This document shows positions 52,601-61,895 of a stretch of 64,000 nucleotides of DNA, one piece after another. Numbering within the stretch: the stretch's first letter is position 1; each line of letters opens with the position of its first letter. The DNA lies in NCBI GenBank assembly GCA_036362985.1, contig JAYGXS010000010.1, forward strand, positions 5,235,360 to 5,299,359, in the 5' to 3' direction. Made by a program: the position numbers and the translations under genes. Source of the stretch: Ligula intestinalis. Taxonomy: Eukaryota; Platyhelminthes; Cestoda; Diphyllobothriidea; Diphyllobothriidae. Below the pieces are notes generated by a model. It saw only the letters and a program-made list of their open reading frames with translations. It made no database searches and was not told where the DNA came from.

Positions 52601-55600
52601 TTTTAGCTTCTGCTTCGTTGCTCCTGGTTTTAGTGGGTAGAATAGGTGGAGAGTGTGGGGGAACAGTTAAGTGTGCAGTAATTATGTAACTTAAAACAAT
52701 TGACGCAGTTAAGTTGAGGGACTGCCCTTATTTCGGGCGGGGGCACTGAAGTTCAGTTTAATTTCACAGCTAACCCTACTGGACCAACGGTGAGCGCATG
52801 TATGTCGAGGGTGGGGAGTGGGTGTTCGCTGATCTTAGACGAGGTCATTGGGGTTCATATTTTAGTAATATAGTTAACCCCAACTACTTCAAACATTTAA
52901 GTAAGTGGTCATTTTCATGGTTAATTTGAAAGCCATTTTACTTAATAAACTGACTTAAGTGGTTATTGTATACGGTGGCTTTCCGAGGACCCCTCTACAG
53001 TTCAATATAGTCATACAATCCCTACTGGACCAATGGCTGGTGTCCCAAAAATTTAGAACTTGTGGAAAATTCAATCTACTTAACATTTGTAAGTAAGCGG
53101 TGAGTAAATATATTTAACCTTTTAAAACCCCTCAAGGGATCCCTGGCTGGTCTGAACCCCGGTGTGGGAATCGGAAGCTGTCTGCCTGTGTTTGGCTGCC
53201 AATGCATCTGGGGCTTACTCCTCCCCCTGTCGGTCCACACAGTAGAATCTCCGTGACAGCGTTACCTGTCGTTTGGAAATCTAGCCGTATCAGGTATAAG
53301 GGAAACTGGTGCATGAGGGCTCAATGCAGCAAACCCTCATAGGCGATGGTTAGAAAGCCAAACCTTGTCTTTTCAGTGTGGGTTTCTCTGTTTGTTTTAC
53401 TGCGCGCTGTTCGGCTGTTAGCATACTTTACAGCTCTTGCATATTTTGGTTCGCAGCCAAAATTAAAAGGTCCCACGCTCAGTGGTAGACAGTTGACGTA
53501 TACATTGACGTTGAACGATGGATGGCGAATAAGTTACAAAGCGATGTAGCCAGCTGCTGTATAGCTTAGACGTTTAATCGCTGTATTTCTTAACAAGTAA
53601 GCAGAAGGGCCTTCGAAAAATGTTGGCGATGCCTTTCTAGGTATTTGCGTTATTGTGATGTTTTTATTGAAAAGAATGACGTACCTTTTAGTATACTGAC
53701 AAGCAATCAAAATTGCCTCAACACCAGGAAATATGCCGCTGCACTTCGTCTTCAGTGCACAGCCTATTTTGTTTGAATCATGCCAGACCATCTGTCAAGG
53801 ATAAAAAAGACAACATATGAAAAAAGGTGAATGCAAGAGGAGTGGGTTAATTTAAATGTAAAATCCGCGACATCTTCAGAATTTCTGCACTTTTTTACCT
53901 GCTCCAGTATCCTCCTAATCAAAAGGCTCTTTGTTTTTAGCTTTCAGATGTAGCTTTTGTTGAAATAACTTGAAAATTGAAATAAGGTCGCTACCTAAAC
54001 TATCTGCTTTTGGGGCAATGACTTCATACTTATTTCACCCGCAGCTCTCTCGATGATTCCAAGAAAGGAAGATTGGAGATTTAGGAGATACTCTTAAAAC
54101 TAATTTTACTCTGACTCCTTACCCCGGAAACTTTGATGTATCCATAAACCACCAGTCAATCAAACGATGGAAGCCACATGGCCAAACTGAATCTAAACTG
54201 CTCCCGTTTCGTTGGAAACTGAATATCATCAGCATTTCTGTTTTAAATATGGCAATAGCAGCAAAATGATTCATTGGATCCATATCATTTCGAGAGAACT
54301 CGTCAGTTGCCACCTCTCATTACTTAACGTGAATCATAAAAGAGAAGATGCACAATGAATTCATACAGAAAAATCAATATAAATACAAGGTCATAAGAAG
54401 TGGCCAAGTGGCTAATCAATAACATGAGAAGTTCAAACGCTATGGTCAGCAAAAATAACAGGGAAAAACACCTGACGTATTAACTTAGGAGGAAAAATGT
54501 ATAAACAGGGAGCCAATGTTACCGGGGCAAAGTTAGGTTCACTACATGCTTCAACTGTTTACATAGGTTGGGCTTGTCCTGCCCTATGAAGGCTGCCTCC
54601 AGGTAGCGTAAAGTGCGAGTTGTTCGTGCTCGAACAAGTACTCGAAAGAACGTTTTGGGGTCAACAGAATGGCCGGAGTCTAACAGATGTTCAGTAATTG
54701 ATGACCGTGGAATTCTGTTTTCTTGTTTCATTAGCCAGCTAGGTGAGTGTTCCTTAGCTCTTTAGGCCAATTGCCGCTGCGTTCGCCCTATGTACTTGCG
54801 TTTGAACTTCTCATGTTATTGATTAGGCACTTGGCCACTTCTTATGACCTTGTGTTTATATCGATTTTCCTGTATGAATTCATTGTGCATCTTCTCTTTT
54901 GTGATTCACGCTAAGTAATTAGAGGTGGCAACTGACGAGCTCTCTCGAAATGATACGGATCCGATTGATCATTTTGCTGCTATTGCCATATTATATTTGC
55001 ACCAGGGAAACGTTGCTTTAAATTTCTGTTTTAGCCCCTGTCATATCGGGCCCTACATAAACGGATAATTTTTCGCATGATTTAATGTTATGCAAGTTAT
55101 CAAACTATACACACATTTAATATGCACATTGTGAACGGCTATTGGATTATAAGCCTACTGTACTAATCTGTCCTATGTTCGTTAGCAGCTTTTTTCTCCA
55201 ACAAACTTTTTGAAAATGGAGGCACGTTGAACTCTGCGTCCATCTTCATTGTAGGAGCGTTTATTTACTATCTTTTTTAATTCACCATTAATTGCAAACC
55301 ATCACCAAATAATATTTCTGAAAGGAAAATTGCTGCTGACATTATTATAAATTTGTGCTTTAAATTGAACACATTTAAAAAATTTTTTTTCTTTTTTATC
55401 AAACAATAATGTTTATATATGTGGCCTTCCTAGCGCTAAGAAATATAAATTATATACCTTTTTTCTGTCAGTGTAGCTAAAATATAAGTTCATATATGTT
55501 CTTTTCATTTGCATTTCAGGATTCTAGATCATACCATTCATTCCGAAGGCGTACACAGATAATCCAATTTTTATTCTAACTGCCCTCAGTTTACAAAAAC

Positions 55601-58600
55601 TTAGTTTCAATATGCCATTTGGCCAAACACAGCCACGTTGAATTTATAAGTCTTATAATGTCACATTAACTTAAAATACGAGTACCAAACAGGATTCTAG
55701 AATATCACGTTGTCATTTCAGGCAAAAAAATTTTCAAGCACGCGTGTGCGTTAAACTACTGAAAAACTACTAATCCAAAAAAGTGTTTAACTTCTTTGCA
55801 AAAATCCTTAAGTCTGTGAAGACACGCATCGGAATACGTACTAATTTACATGTTCTTAAAAAATAAAAACTGCAGTATCGCTTTACCTGTGTATAGTGTC
55901 CACATGTTCCTGTGCAACGATTTGTGGCGTAACTGTATAGTTCATGTTCCATGTACCACTTTTCCAGAACTGCTTTGATGGATTCGTCTTCCGTTGACCC
56001 AGCAGTTGCCCCGAGGTTTTGACCTGACGGTCGATATTCAACGTTGCTTTCCGGCGGGTGCTTATATTTGCATCTATCCACCCATCTTTGTGCCAGACCT
56101 TCCAGCTCCATATCGTAAACCTATTAGAAGAAGTTGAAAGTTAAAACGCATTGAGTTCAATAGAGAAGATACATTTTATTTATTTGGTGTTCATATGCAA
56201 CCTATATTAATGCTAAAATTAACTTTTAAATGTCCCTCTGTAGGTATACATCAGATAATAGTTTCGAATTATTTCTTCTCTATAAAGCCTGAAGTATATT
56301 ACTTGGATGTTGCGCTCAAATCTTTCTGCATATTAATATCAATCAACATAAATATTAATCTATGTTATGTCTGAAGCAATCCCCACTTCCTGTCTCGAAC
56401 TCGGCCACATCCGCGATCTGGGTCCTCTACCTCAATAAAGTGATACGCTCCTCCTTCATCGAAACCGCTTCGGTGAAGGTGTTGGACAACCTTAGCGCTC
56501 GTAAATACAGTAGTAATATCAGTTTATTGAGGGAAGGATAGGTGCACACTTTTAAACTTCATAACAAGGTGATAGGAACTATATGGATACAAAGAAAACA
56601 TTTAAGAAGCACGTCAATCACTTGTCGCGGGTGAAGACAAGGCAGTTTTTGGTACTCGAAATCGTAATAAAACCTGACTACTTGCTTATCACGAGTAGTA
56701 TAATGTAATGAGTTGTCTTTTTGGTATATGTATATATAGATGCAAAGAAAAATTTAATGAGTACGTGAGTTACATGTTCTGGGCGGAAGACAAAACATTT
56801 TTCAGGTAGTCAAAATAGTCATAAAAATATAACCATTCGTTAATCACAAGTAAAATAGTGTAATGTAATCTCGTTTTTACACAGCAGGGTGTCTCGATGG
56901 GATTTTATGCCTATCCAGTGGTCGCTTCTTCTTCTAACCTGCTTCCTGGAACTCGCATATGCAATTCGATTGACACTGCTCTGTATGTCAGTGGCCCTTG
57001 TTTGAAGAATGTGTTGAAACATATACCTTTAGTTGAGTCCTAATTGAAATTTCTGTTCGGTTAGTTTTGTTGAATATAATTTGTTTAGTCAAGTAGAGGG
57101 CAGGTATGCTATAATATTGATCGAACGTTGGTGGTAGTCATCTTAACTAAAAATAAAGTGAAATAAATTAACATAATTGTAAACTCAAAACTAAAATAAC
57201 TTAACGCTAATGCAACGCAATTTAACAACTGAACAAGAGGCTAGGAAATTATTAAGTTGGCGACCAACGTACTTTTTAAAAAATCCCGGTTTTGAAGCGA
57301 TAGAGTAATGCTCTATATGTCAGTGCCCCTTGTTTACAGAATGTGATCAACCATATAGTTACTAGCACTCAGTAGTTCAACCGTCATCAATTTTAAGCAC
57401 GCGGTGTATGTGGATGATTTAAGTTAAGGCAAACACGCCGGGTCTACCTTACTCTCTGTCCACACCGTACCGCCACCCGAAGTCAAGACAGACCCAAGAA
57501 GACCGGAAATGCGGGAGGACGCAGACGGCTGGCGCGACAAACACTCAACACGCGTGCCAAACAGCACGTCTGGCTAGATATGATCCCTACAGGGAGGGCC
57601 ATAAAGGCCACATAAATAAGGAGCCAGTGAATCTGATTCTCAGCCCGCCGACAACCACGCCAGACAACAAGACACACTGGATCCGCACTAGGATGACTAC
57701 GCATGCTCTCTAGTATTAGTAGCAACAGTAGTCTCAGCGTATGTGTCAGCTTCTAGGCAAATCAGTTTTATTAGTTGCTCCCCTTTGTCATTATAAGAAC
57801 TACAAAAGTTGCCGGCTATTAAGCCCACTTCGGGCCCAGACCAAATTGGGCTCAATAAGCGGCGGGCGCACTAACCGGAGAGTCCTAGATCTTGATTAGC
57901 AAACGCAGGATAGGCACTATGCATTACATACGCACTGTATTATTTGAAGAGCTTGGTTATGTACAAGAAATGAATGCTGTTTATCTGTATTTTACGTAAT
58001 AACAAAAGCAAAAAAATGATTTGTGACACGTAGAAGGAAAGCGGTCTAGTGTCAGTTGTTTTGGAGGAAACTTCACTCGCAAGTGCTCTTTGATGTCCTT
58101 CTCCAGGCACCACAAATTGCCGAATTTTATGTAATCTGATGCCTGCAGACCGCGTTGCAGAGTTTAGGGTGCAGCTTTCATCTGTGCAACAGTGGGAACT
58201 GGCTCTTTGTCCTCCTCCTCCTCCTCCTCATCATCATCATCATCATCATCAACAACAACAACAACTTCCTCATTTGCTTCTCCTCCATTCTTCACTTCTT
58301 CCTTCTGAATGATTTTATTGACAAAGCTCTGCTCAAAATCTTCCCCGCTTGTTTCATCAGTGACTTCAAAATCTGCGTCAATGTCCTTTTGACCTCTCAT
58401 GTCTGCTGCCGTACCAAAGGCGTGTCGCAAAATTTAACTTGAAAAATGAAAACAAATCACATCCGGCATCTTCTTTTGCGTTAGACCGGCCAAAATTATG
58501 TAACCAGATGCGCATGCAAAGAGATGAGAATCTCACTCTATCCTGTTGGCAAACTGGGCTTTGTAGCCGGCGACTGGGTTCATTAGCCGGTAGATTTTGC

Positions 58601-61115
58601 TATGTAAAGCTCCGTCCGAAGCTGATTTAGGCTTAATACGCGGCTGGGCCTATTAACCGTGCACGTAATAACCGGCGACTACTGTACTGTTCATCTCGCC
58701 ATGCCTCAAGCGAGCCTTCAGCTTAGCCTCAGAATAGAACTGTTGAAAGCAGCCATTTAGTATTAGCCTCTAAGCAAACCCAGCCCTCGTACAGTAGTCG
58801 TCGGATATTAAGCCCACGGTTAATAAGCCCGCCGTTTATTACAGGGGTATTTATTTATATAGGCCCCTGTATGCATTTATGTAGACCACTGTATGCATTT
58901 ATATAGACCCCTGTATTCATTTATATAGACCTTGTATGCATTTATAGAGACCCCGTATGCATTTATATAGAGCCCTGTATGCATTGTAATATTTTTGTCA
59001 GAAACTAAGACAATTGCATTCGCATAAATTCTCCGGATGTTTATGAGTGTGGGTTTATTTCTTCCTATAGGTACCGATGACAACCGCTTCCTCGAGTAAT
59101 TGATTTTTTTCATGATTCTTGAGACGGTGAACTGTGACGTCGGCACCTCCAGGATGCCCAATTCCTGAACGATTTCTCTCTCGGTCATCTCGTTTTGAGC
59201 ATTTAACATCTCAGCAACAAGCTGTTTAGTTGTTTCCGATGTTTGTTTCGGCCTTCTCTTCTCATAACTGGTTTTGAAATCTCGCTCGTAATTTTCATTC
59301 TTGCTCAGGTTTTTTGCAATTCTTTTGACTGTCGAATAATAAAAATTAAGTGTCTCACCTATCCTCTTCAGGGGGATTTCCTGCTTAATATTGAGTAATA
59401 GTGAGCAAGAATATTGAGCTTAATAGCCGACGACTACTATCTTTACCACTTGGAACCGTCTGCAGTACATTGCCCGACGTGTGTGATCGTAACACGGCAT
59501 GCAGCCCGGAAAAATCAATATCTCCCGTGCCCTACATGCATTGCCATCATGAGATAGGTGGTGGTAGGGGGGGGGGGGGGGGGCGTCGAGTGCCGTGGCC
59601 CAGTCGATCCAGCAAGGATATGATGATAACATTGAGCTGCAGAGCGGTCCTCCGAAGGTCACCGCACATCATAACCTCTTAAGTCAATATACGAAGCAAA
59701 ATTAGCCTTTCAAATTAACCGCGGAAGTAACCGCTTGCTTACAAATTTTAAGTAAAGCGATTACCACAATGTTTCCACTTTTGTGCTTCGTTAACTTTTT
59801 TCCTTGTTGGTGTCCGTGGTTACACTATAATATGCAACTCAATGACCTCGCCCGAGGTTAGGGCGCACTTTCTCTTCGTGCACGCGTTCGCCGTTGGTCA
59901 GGCGGGGGGTCAGCGATGATATTAAAGCCTATTTCAGTGCCTTCTCCCACAGTTTGAGTACATGACCCAACTTGTCCTTGTAACGTTTTTAGTTTGCAGA
60001 AATATTGCTATCTAATTTGTTCCCTGACATGCTCCCCCCCCTCCTCTGCCATAAAAGCAGATGCCCGTGAACCTGGGGGGTGCGCTTCACACGTTCGCTA
60101 GGCGGCCCCACAAGGAATCCCTACCTAGGCATCTCAGTTGCTTCAGAAGACTAATTCTTATTACATTGATTATAAATCATCGGAAAGGGTCATTCGAATG
60201 CACCCTATCCGAGATTCATAGGCAAAACACCTTTTAAATCTTTAAATTATTTCCCCAGATCAGCTTATTTCAGGCATTGAAGGCTACAAGAGAGGTTACT
60301 TTGCCCTGAGCTGCAGTGTGTAATCAAATGGAGATAAGGCTTACATATTTATGCATCGGTAGGAGTTCCTCATTGGGCCTTCGGAGGGTGCTTTTATATC
60401 ATGTACACATACTTCGAAATTTTAAATCATGCTATTTTTGTGGTCTATTGAAGGCTAGGTTTGCTTCGCCATTTGCAATTCAATAAAATGCTTAGGGTAC
60501 AGAGCAGTTTTTAGATTTGTTTTAAGTACTGCGTTTTGAAAGAGTTTTTGGTTCTCGTCTTTGCGCTCTACAAATGCCCGTCTTGTTTCCAATAGTTGGC
60601 ATTATTTGAGCCACCAAAACCTCTTACGTAGGCTGTCGAAAACCTTTTCGGGCCCCCTTTGGTTAAAGGGGCAGACGGTCTGGTTTTAAGTGACCTTGAA
60701 CTCGGCTATTTAGTTTCCTGTACACTTCTCACCAATTAGCTCGGTTAAGCCCATATACGCCCACCTATACTATCCCCTATAACCAGGTAACCGCACTGGT
60801 ATGCGGCGAGCTTCGCACGCACTCAGGCGTCCCCACGAAGAATTCCTACCTATGCTATGCGTATTTGTTAACAGGAAATATTAAAAGCAATTAGACTATG
60901 CTTTATAATGCTAAAAGGACAACGGCTTTCAAAGACAAATAAGAAACAGCAAACACTGTACTCACCATATGTTGCATGTTGGAAGCTGGAGGGTGGACGC
61001 TGCGACGCTTCTCATTGTGGTAATTCAGAAAAACGTCCCTTTGTTTTTGAGTAAGTAGTTCGACAGAGACAAAATTCAGCAAGCTGAATGCAGCTAGTAA
61101 GCAGATGCGAGCCAT
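49159..61115 (-). CDS. CAP/SCP-TAPS (venom allergen-like) secreted protein, four exons, complete
   Basis: CAP-superfamily proteins are secreted; flatworm members (VALs) are found in eggs, larval glands and tegument, and some bind sterols or lipids. Four exons (60966-61115, 55887-56120, 53685-53791, 49159-49660) join to 993 bp, 330 codons, with GT..AG introns in phases 0, 0 and 2. Residues 1-20 are a signal peptide (MARICLLAAFSLLNFVSVEL). The CAP fold covers about 21-178: FLNYHNEKRRSV (first His), PPASNMQHMVYD, LAQRWVDRCKY, GQNLG, CGHYTQMVWHDSNKIGCA (CAP1), ILIACQYTKRGNVNGLRPYA (CAP2). Cysteines are in the usual positions, favouring the secreted group 1 type. After residue 180 comes a Pro/Gly-rich repeat tail of about 150 residues, unusual for the family. 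Without the tail the protein would have the normal length. Confidence 0.9.
49661..50560 (-). other. CAP gene intron 3, start
   Basis: No recognisable element or exon. Confidence 0.5.
50565..50700. repeat. Dispersed repeat, copy 1
   Basis: Shares AAGGCATGGCC, then TATTGCCTTTCCAAAGCAAA, TATTGGCAAG and GGGGGCCTGCGT with 51739-51850. Family unknown. Confidence 0.6.
51645..51686. repeat. C homopolymer tract
   Basis: Two long C runs split by ACCCTT, inside CAP intron 3. Confidence 0.95.
51730..51850. repeat. Dispersed repeat, copy 2
   Basis: Second copy of the 50565-50700 repeat (TATTGTCTTTCCAAAGCAAA, TATTGACAAGGCTGGGGGCG). Confidence 0.6.
51851..53684 (-). other. CAP gene intron 3, right part
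   Basis: A plus frame of 107 codons at 52193-52516 has no recognised family. Two segments (52774-52960 and 53022-53110) share CCTACTGGACCAA and TACTT..AACATTT..AAGTAAG motifs and may be an old duplication. Confidence 0.45.
53685..53791 (-). CDS. CAP gene exon 3 (residues 129-164)
   Basis: MVWHDSNKIGCALKTKCSGI then ILIACQYTK. It completes CAP1 and starts CAP2. Ends two bases into an Arg codon. Confidence 0.9.
54040..54125 (+). mobile_element. LINE 3' UTR scrap
   Basis: AAGAAAGGA..ATTTAGGA.. and CTCTGACTC..TACCCCG follow the same order as 5690-5775 at the end of the inverted LINE. About 85 bp. Confidence 0.45.
54248..54437 (-). repeat. Penelope terminal repeat, left arm of inverted pair
   Basis: Its reverse complement matches 54805-54992 over about 190 bp with few differences. 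It lies 3' of the GIY-YIG fragment in the sense orientation and carries a hammerhead. Confidence 0.85.
54257..54314 (-). ncRNA. Hammerhead ribozyme, left Penelope repeat
   Basis: Minus strand: stem I GGTGGCAA with TTGCTGCT (8 pairs including G-U), CTGACGA, stem II region GTTCTCTC, GAAA, stem III ATGAT/ATCAT, triplet ATT. The core is complete. Stem II has only its closing G-C, so activity is uncertain. Confidence 0.7.
54522..54812 (-). mobile_element. Penelope-like element fragment, GIY-YIG domain
   Basis: Minus strand reads KYIGRTQRQL (the second half of GIY-YIG) and RAKEHS, then across a stop and frame change SITEHLLDSGHSVDPKTFFR and RTLRYLEAAFI. It has the same domain end as at 48590. It lies between the two arms of an inverted terminal repeat. 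Confidence 0.82.
54805..54992 (+). repeat. Penelope terminal repeat, right arm of inverted pair
   Basis: From TTGAACTTCTCATGTTATTG to ATTGCCATATTA; inverse of 54248-54437. It begins within or directly beside the GIY-YIG fragment, so the element is 5'-truncated to about 300 bp of coding sequence. Confidence 0.85.
54924..54981 (+). ncRNA. Hammerhead ribozyme, right Penelope repeat
   Basis: Same fold as the left arm: GGTGGCAA/TTGCTGCT, CTGACGA, GAAA, ATGAT/ATCAT, triplet ATT. Differences from the left copy fall in the stem III loop and in stem II (GCTCTCTC). Cleavage is predicted after 54973. Confidence 0.7.
54993..55886 (-). other. CAP gene intron 2, right end
   Basis: AT-rich, nothing recognised. 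Confidence 0.5.
55887..56120 (-). CDS. CAP gene exon 2 (residues 51-128)
   Basis: VYDMELEGLAQRWVDRCKYK through NRCTGTCGHYTQ. Acceptor CTTCTAATAG, donor CAG|GTAAAG in the middle of the CAP1 signature, a common intron place in this family. Confidence 0.92.
56587..56875. repeat. Two-copy tandem repeat, about 150 bp
   Basis: Both halves run GAT(A/G)CAAAGAAAA..TTTAA..A.GTACG/CACGTC..GAAGACAA..ATCAC.AGTA..TAATGTAAT in order. It lies in CAP intron 1; origin unknown. Confidence 0.65.
57804..58684 (-). mobile_element. pogo-type DNA transposon with transposase C-terminus
   Basis: TIRs related to CAGTAGTCGCCGGNTATTAAGCC, flanked by TA on both sides. The outer regions match the MITE at 37256-37642; the extra middle (about 58035-58490) encodes on the minus strand the end of a pogo/Tigger-like transposase: an acidic stretch (poly Asp/Glu at 58200-58245), VPTVAQMKAA, then across a stop SDYIKFGNLWCLEKDIKEHL and PPKQLTLDRF. 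The DDE core is deleted. Confidence 0.8.
58792..59439 (-). mobile_element. Tc1/pogo-type DNA transposon with transposase DNA-binding domain
   Basis: Left TIR CAGTAGTCGTCGGATATTAA after TA, right TIR TTAATAGCCGACGACTACTA. Minus-strand frame: IKQEIPLKRIGETLNFYYST and VKRIAKNL (first helix-turn-helix), EREIVQELG and TVSRIMKKINYSRKR (second), then RRIYANAIVLVSDKN, where the DDE domain should begin. Instead a 23-25 bp minisatellite follows. The TIR kinship with 57804-58684 suggests one family. Confidence 0.78.
58850..58985. repeat. Minisatellite inside the Tc1/pogo element
   Basis: About six units of GCATTTATATAGACCCCTGT-type sequence, with lengths varying slightly. It occupies the place of the lost transposase core. 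Confidence 0.88.
59440..60965 (-). other. CAP gene intron 1, near exon 1
   Basis: A G run at 59567-59583. Two segments share GGCGNCCCCAC(A/G)A.GAATNCCTACCTA (about 60100-60130 and 60823-60855), an old repeat pair. No exon seen. Confidence 0.45.
60966..61115 (-). CDS. CAP gene exon 1 (residues 1-50): signal peptide and first helix
   Basis: Start Met followed by a hydrophobic core, then LLTQKQRDVFLNYHNEKRRS. Donor ATG|GTGAGT. A TATATCTTATTAT stretch on the minus strand near 61180-61193 is a possible TATA region. Confidence 0.88.
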
Positions 61116-61235
61116 AGGTAGCTATTCGATGTTACTAAAACATCCGATAATATCAAATTTATGAACAAACTACTAAAAGTTCATAATAAGATATAAATTA
61201 AAAAATAGTATTTTTCGGCCTTTTAATGTATATTC

Positions 61236-61895
61236 TGTTAGGACGGCCCAGCACAAAAGTAATCACTCGAGACGTCCTGAAGGCAAGATAACAAAGGCAG
61301 CCCACAAGCCAGTGGGCACATGCAGAACAGGCAAAAAGCGCGACCTTCAAGGGCCGACATCAGGTGAGGACACAAGCTTATGCGTACGCGTGTTACAACT
61401 ACCAGGCAGTTACCCTGAGGCCACACGTGAGGCCACGCCTGACAAAGGGCCACGAAAGGATGCATGCACATTCGAACGTTACAGTGGCGCCAAATGCCAT
61501 TCTGAGGATACCGCATGATGGCTGCCTGCGGAGGGACCAATAGTTAGCAAATGTCGTTAGTCCTGAAGTTCCCGGCCATCGACTGGAGATGGCCTTCTGC
61601 TGTTGACAACACGAGATTCCGCTGCTGATGACACAAGACTCTGTTGGCGAGACCTGCTGCTGTCGAGACGAGACCGAAGACAAAAGACACACTGCTTACG
61701 GACACTGGACGAGCTGCAGACAAGACCGAGCTGCAGACAGGACCGAGGTGCAGGCACTATCGAGATGCAGATGAGACCAAGCTGCTGAGCTCACAGAAGG
61801 CAAAGTTAATGTGCGAGCAGAACAGGTAACAGAAAACTATCGTCTGCCTACCTGTCTGCCTTCCAGCGTCGACGCAGGCACACAAAATGTTATAA
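61236..61895. other. Possible solo LTR, unproven
   Basis: Starts TGTTAGGACGG and reaches ATGTTATAACA, with GC content above its surroundings and short internal repeats of GACCGAGCTGCAGACA type (61715-61790). No second copy or target duplication was found. Confidence 0.25.
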
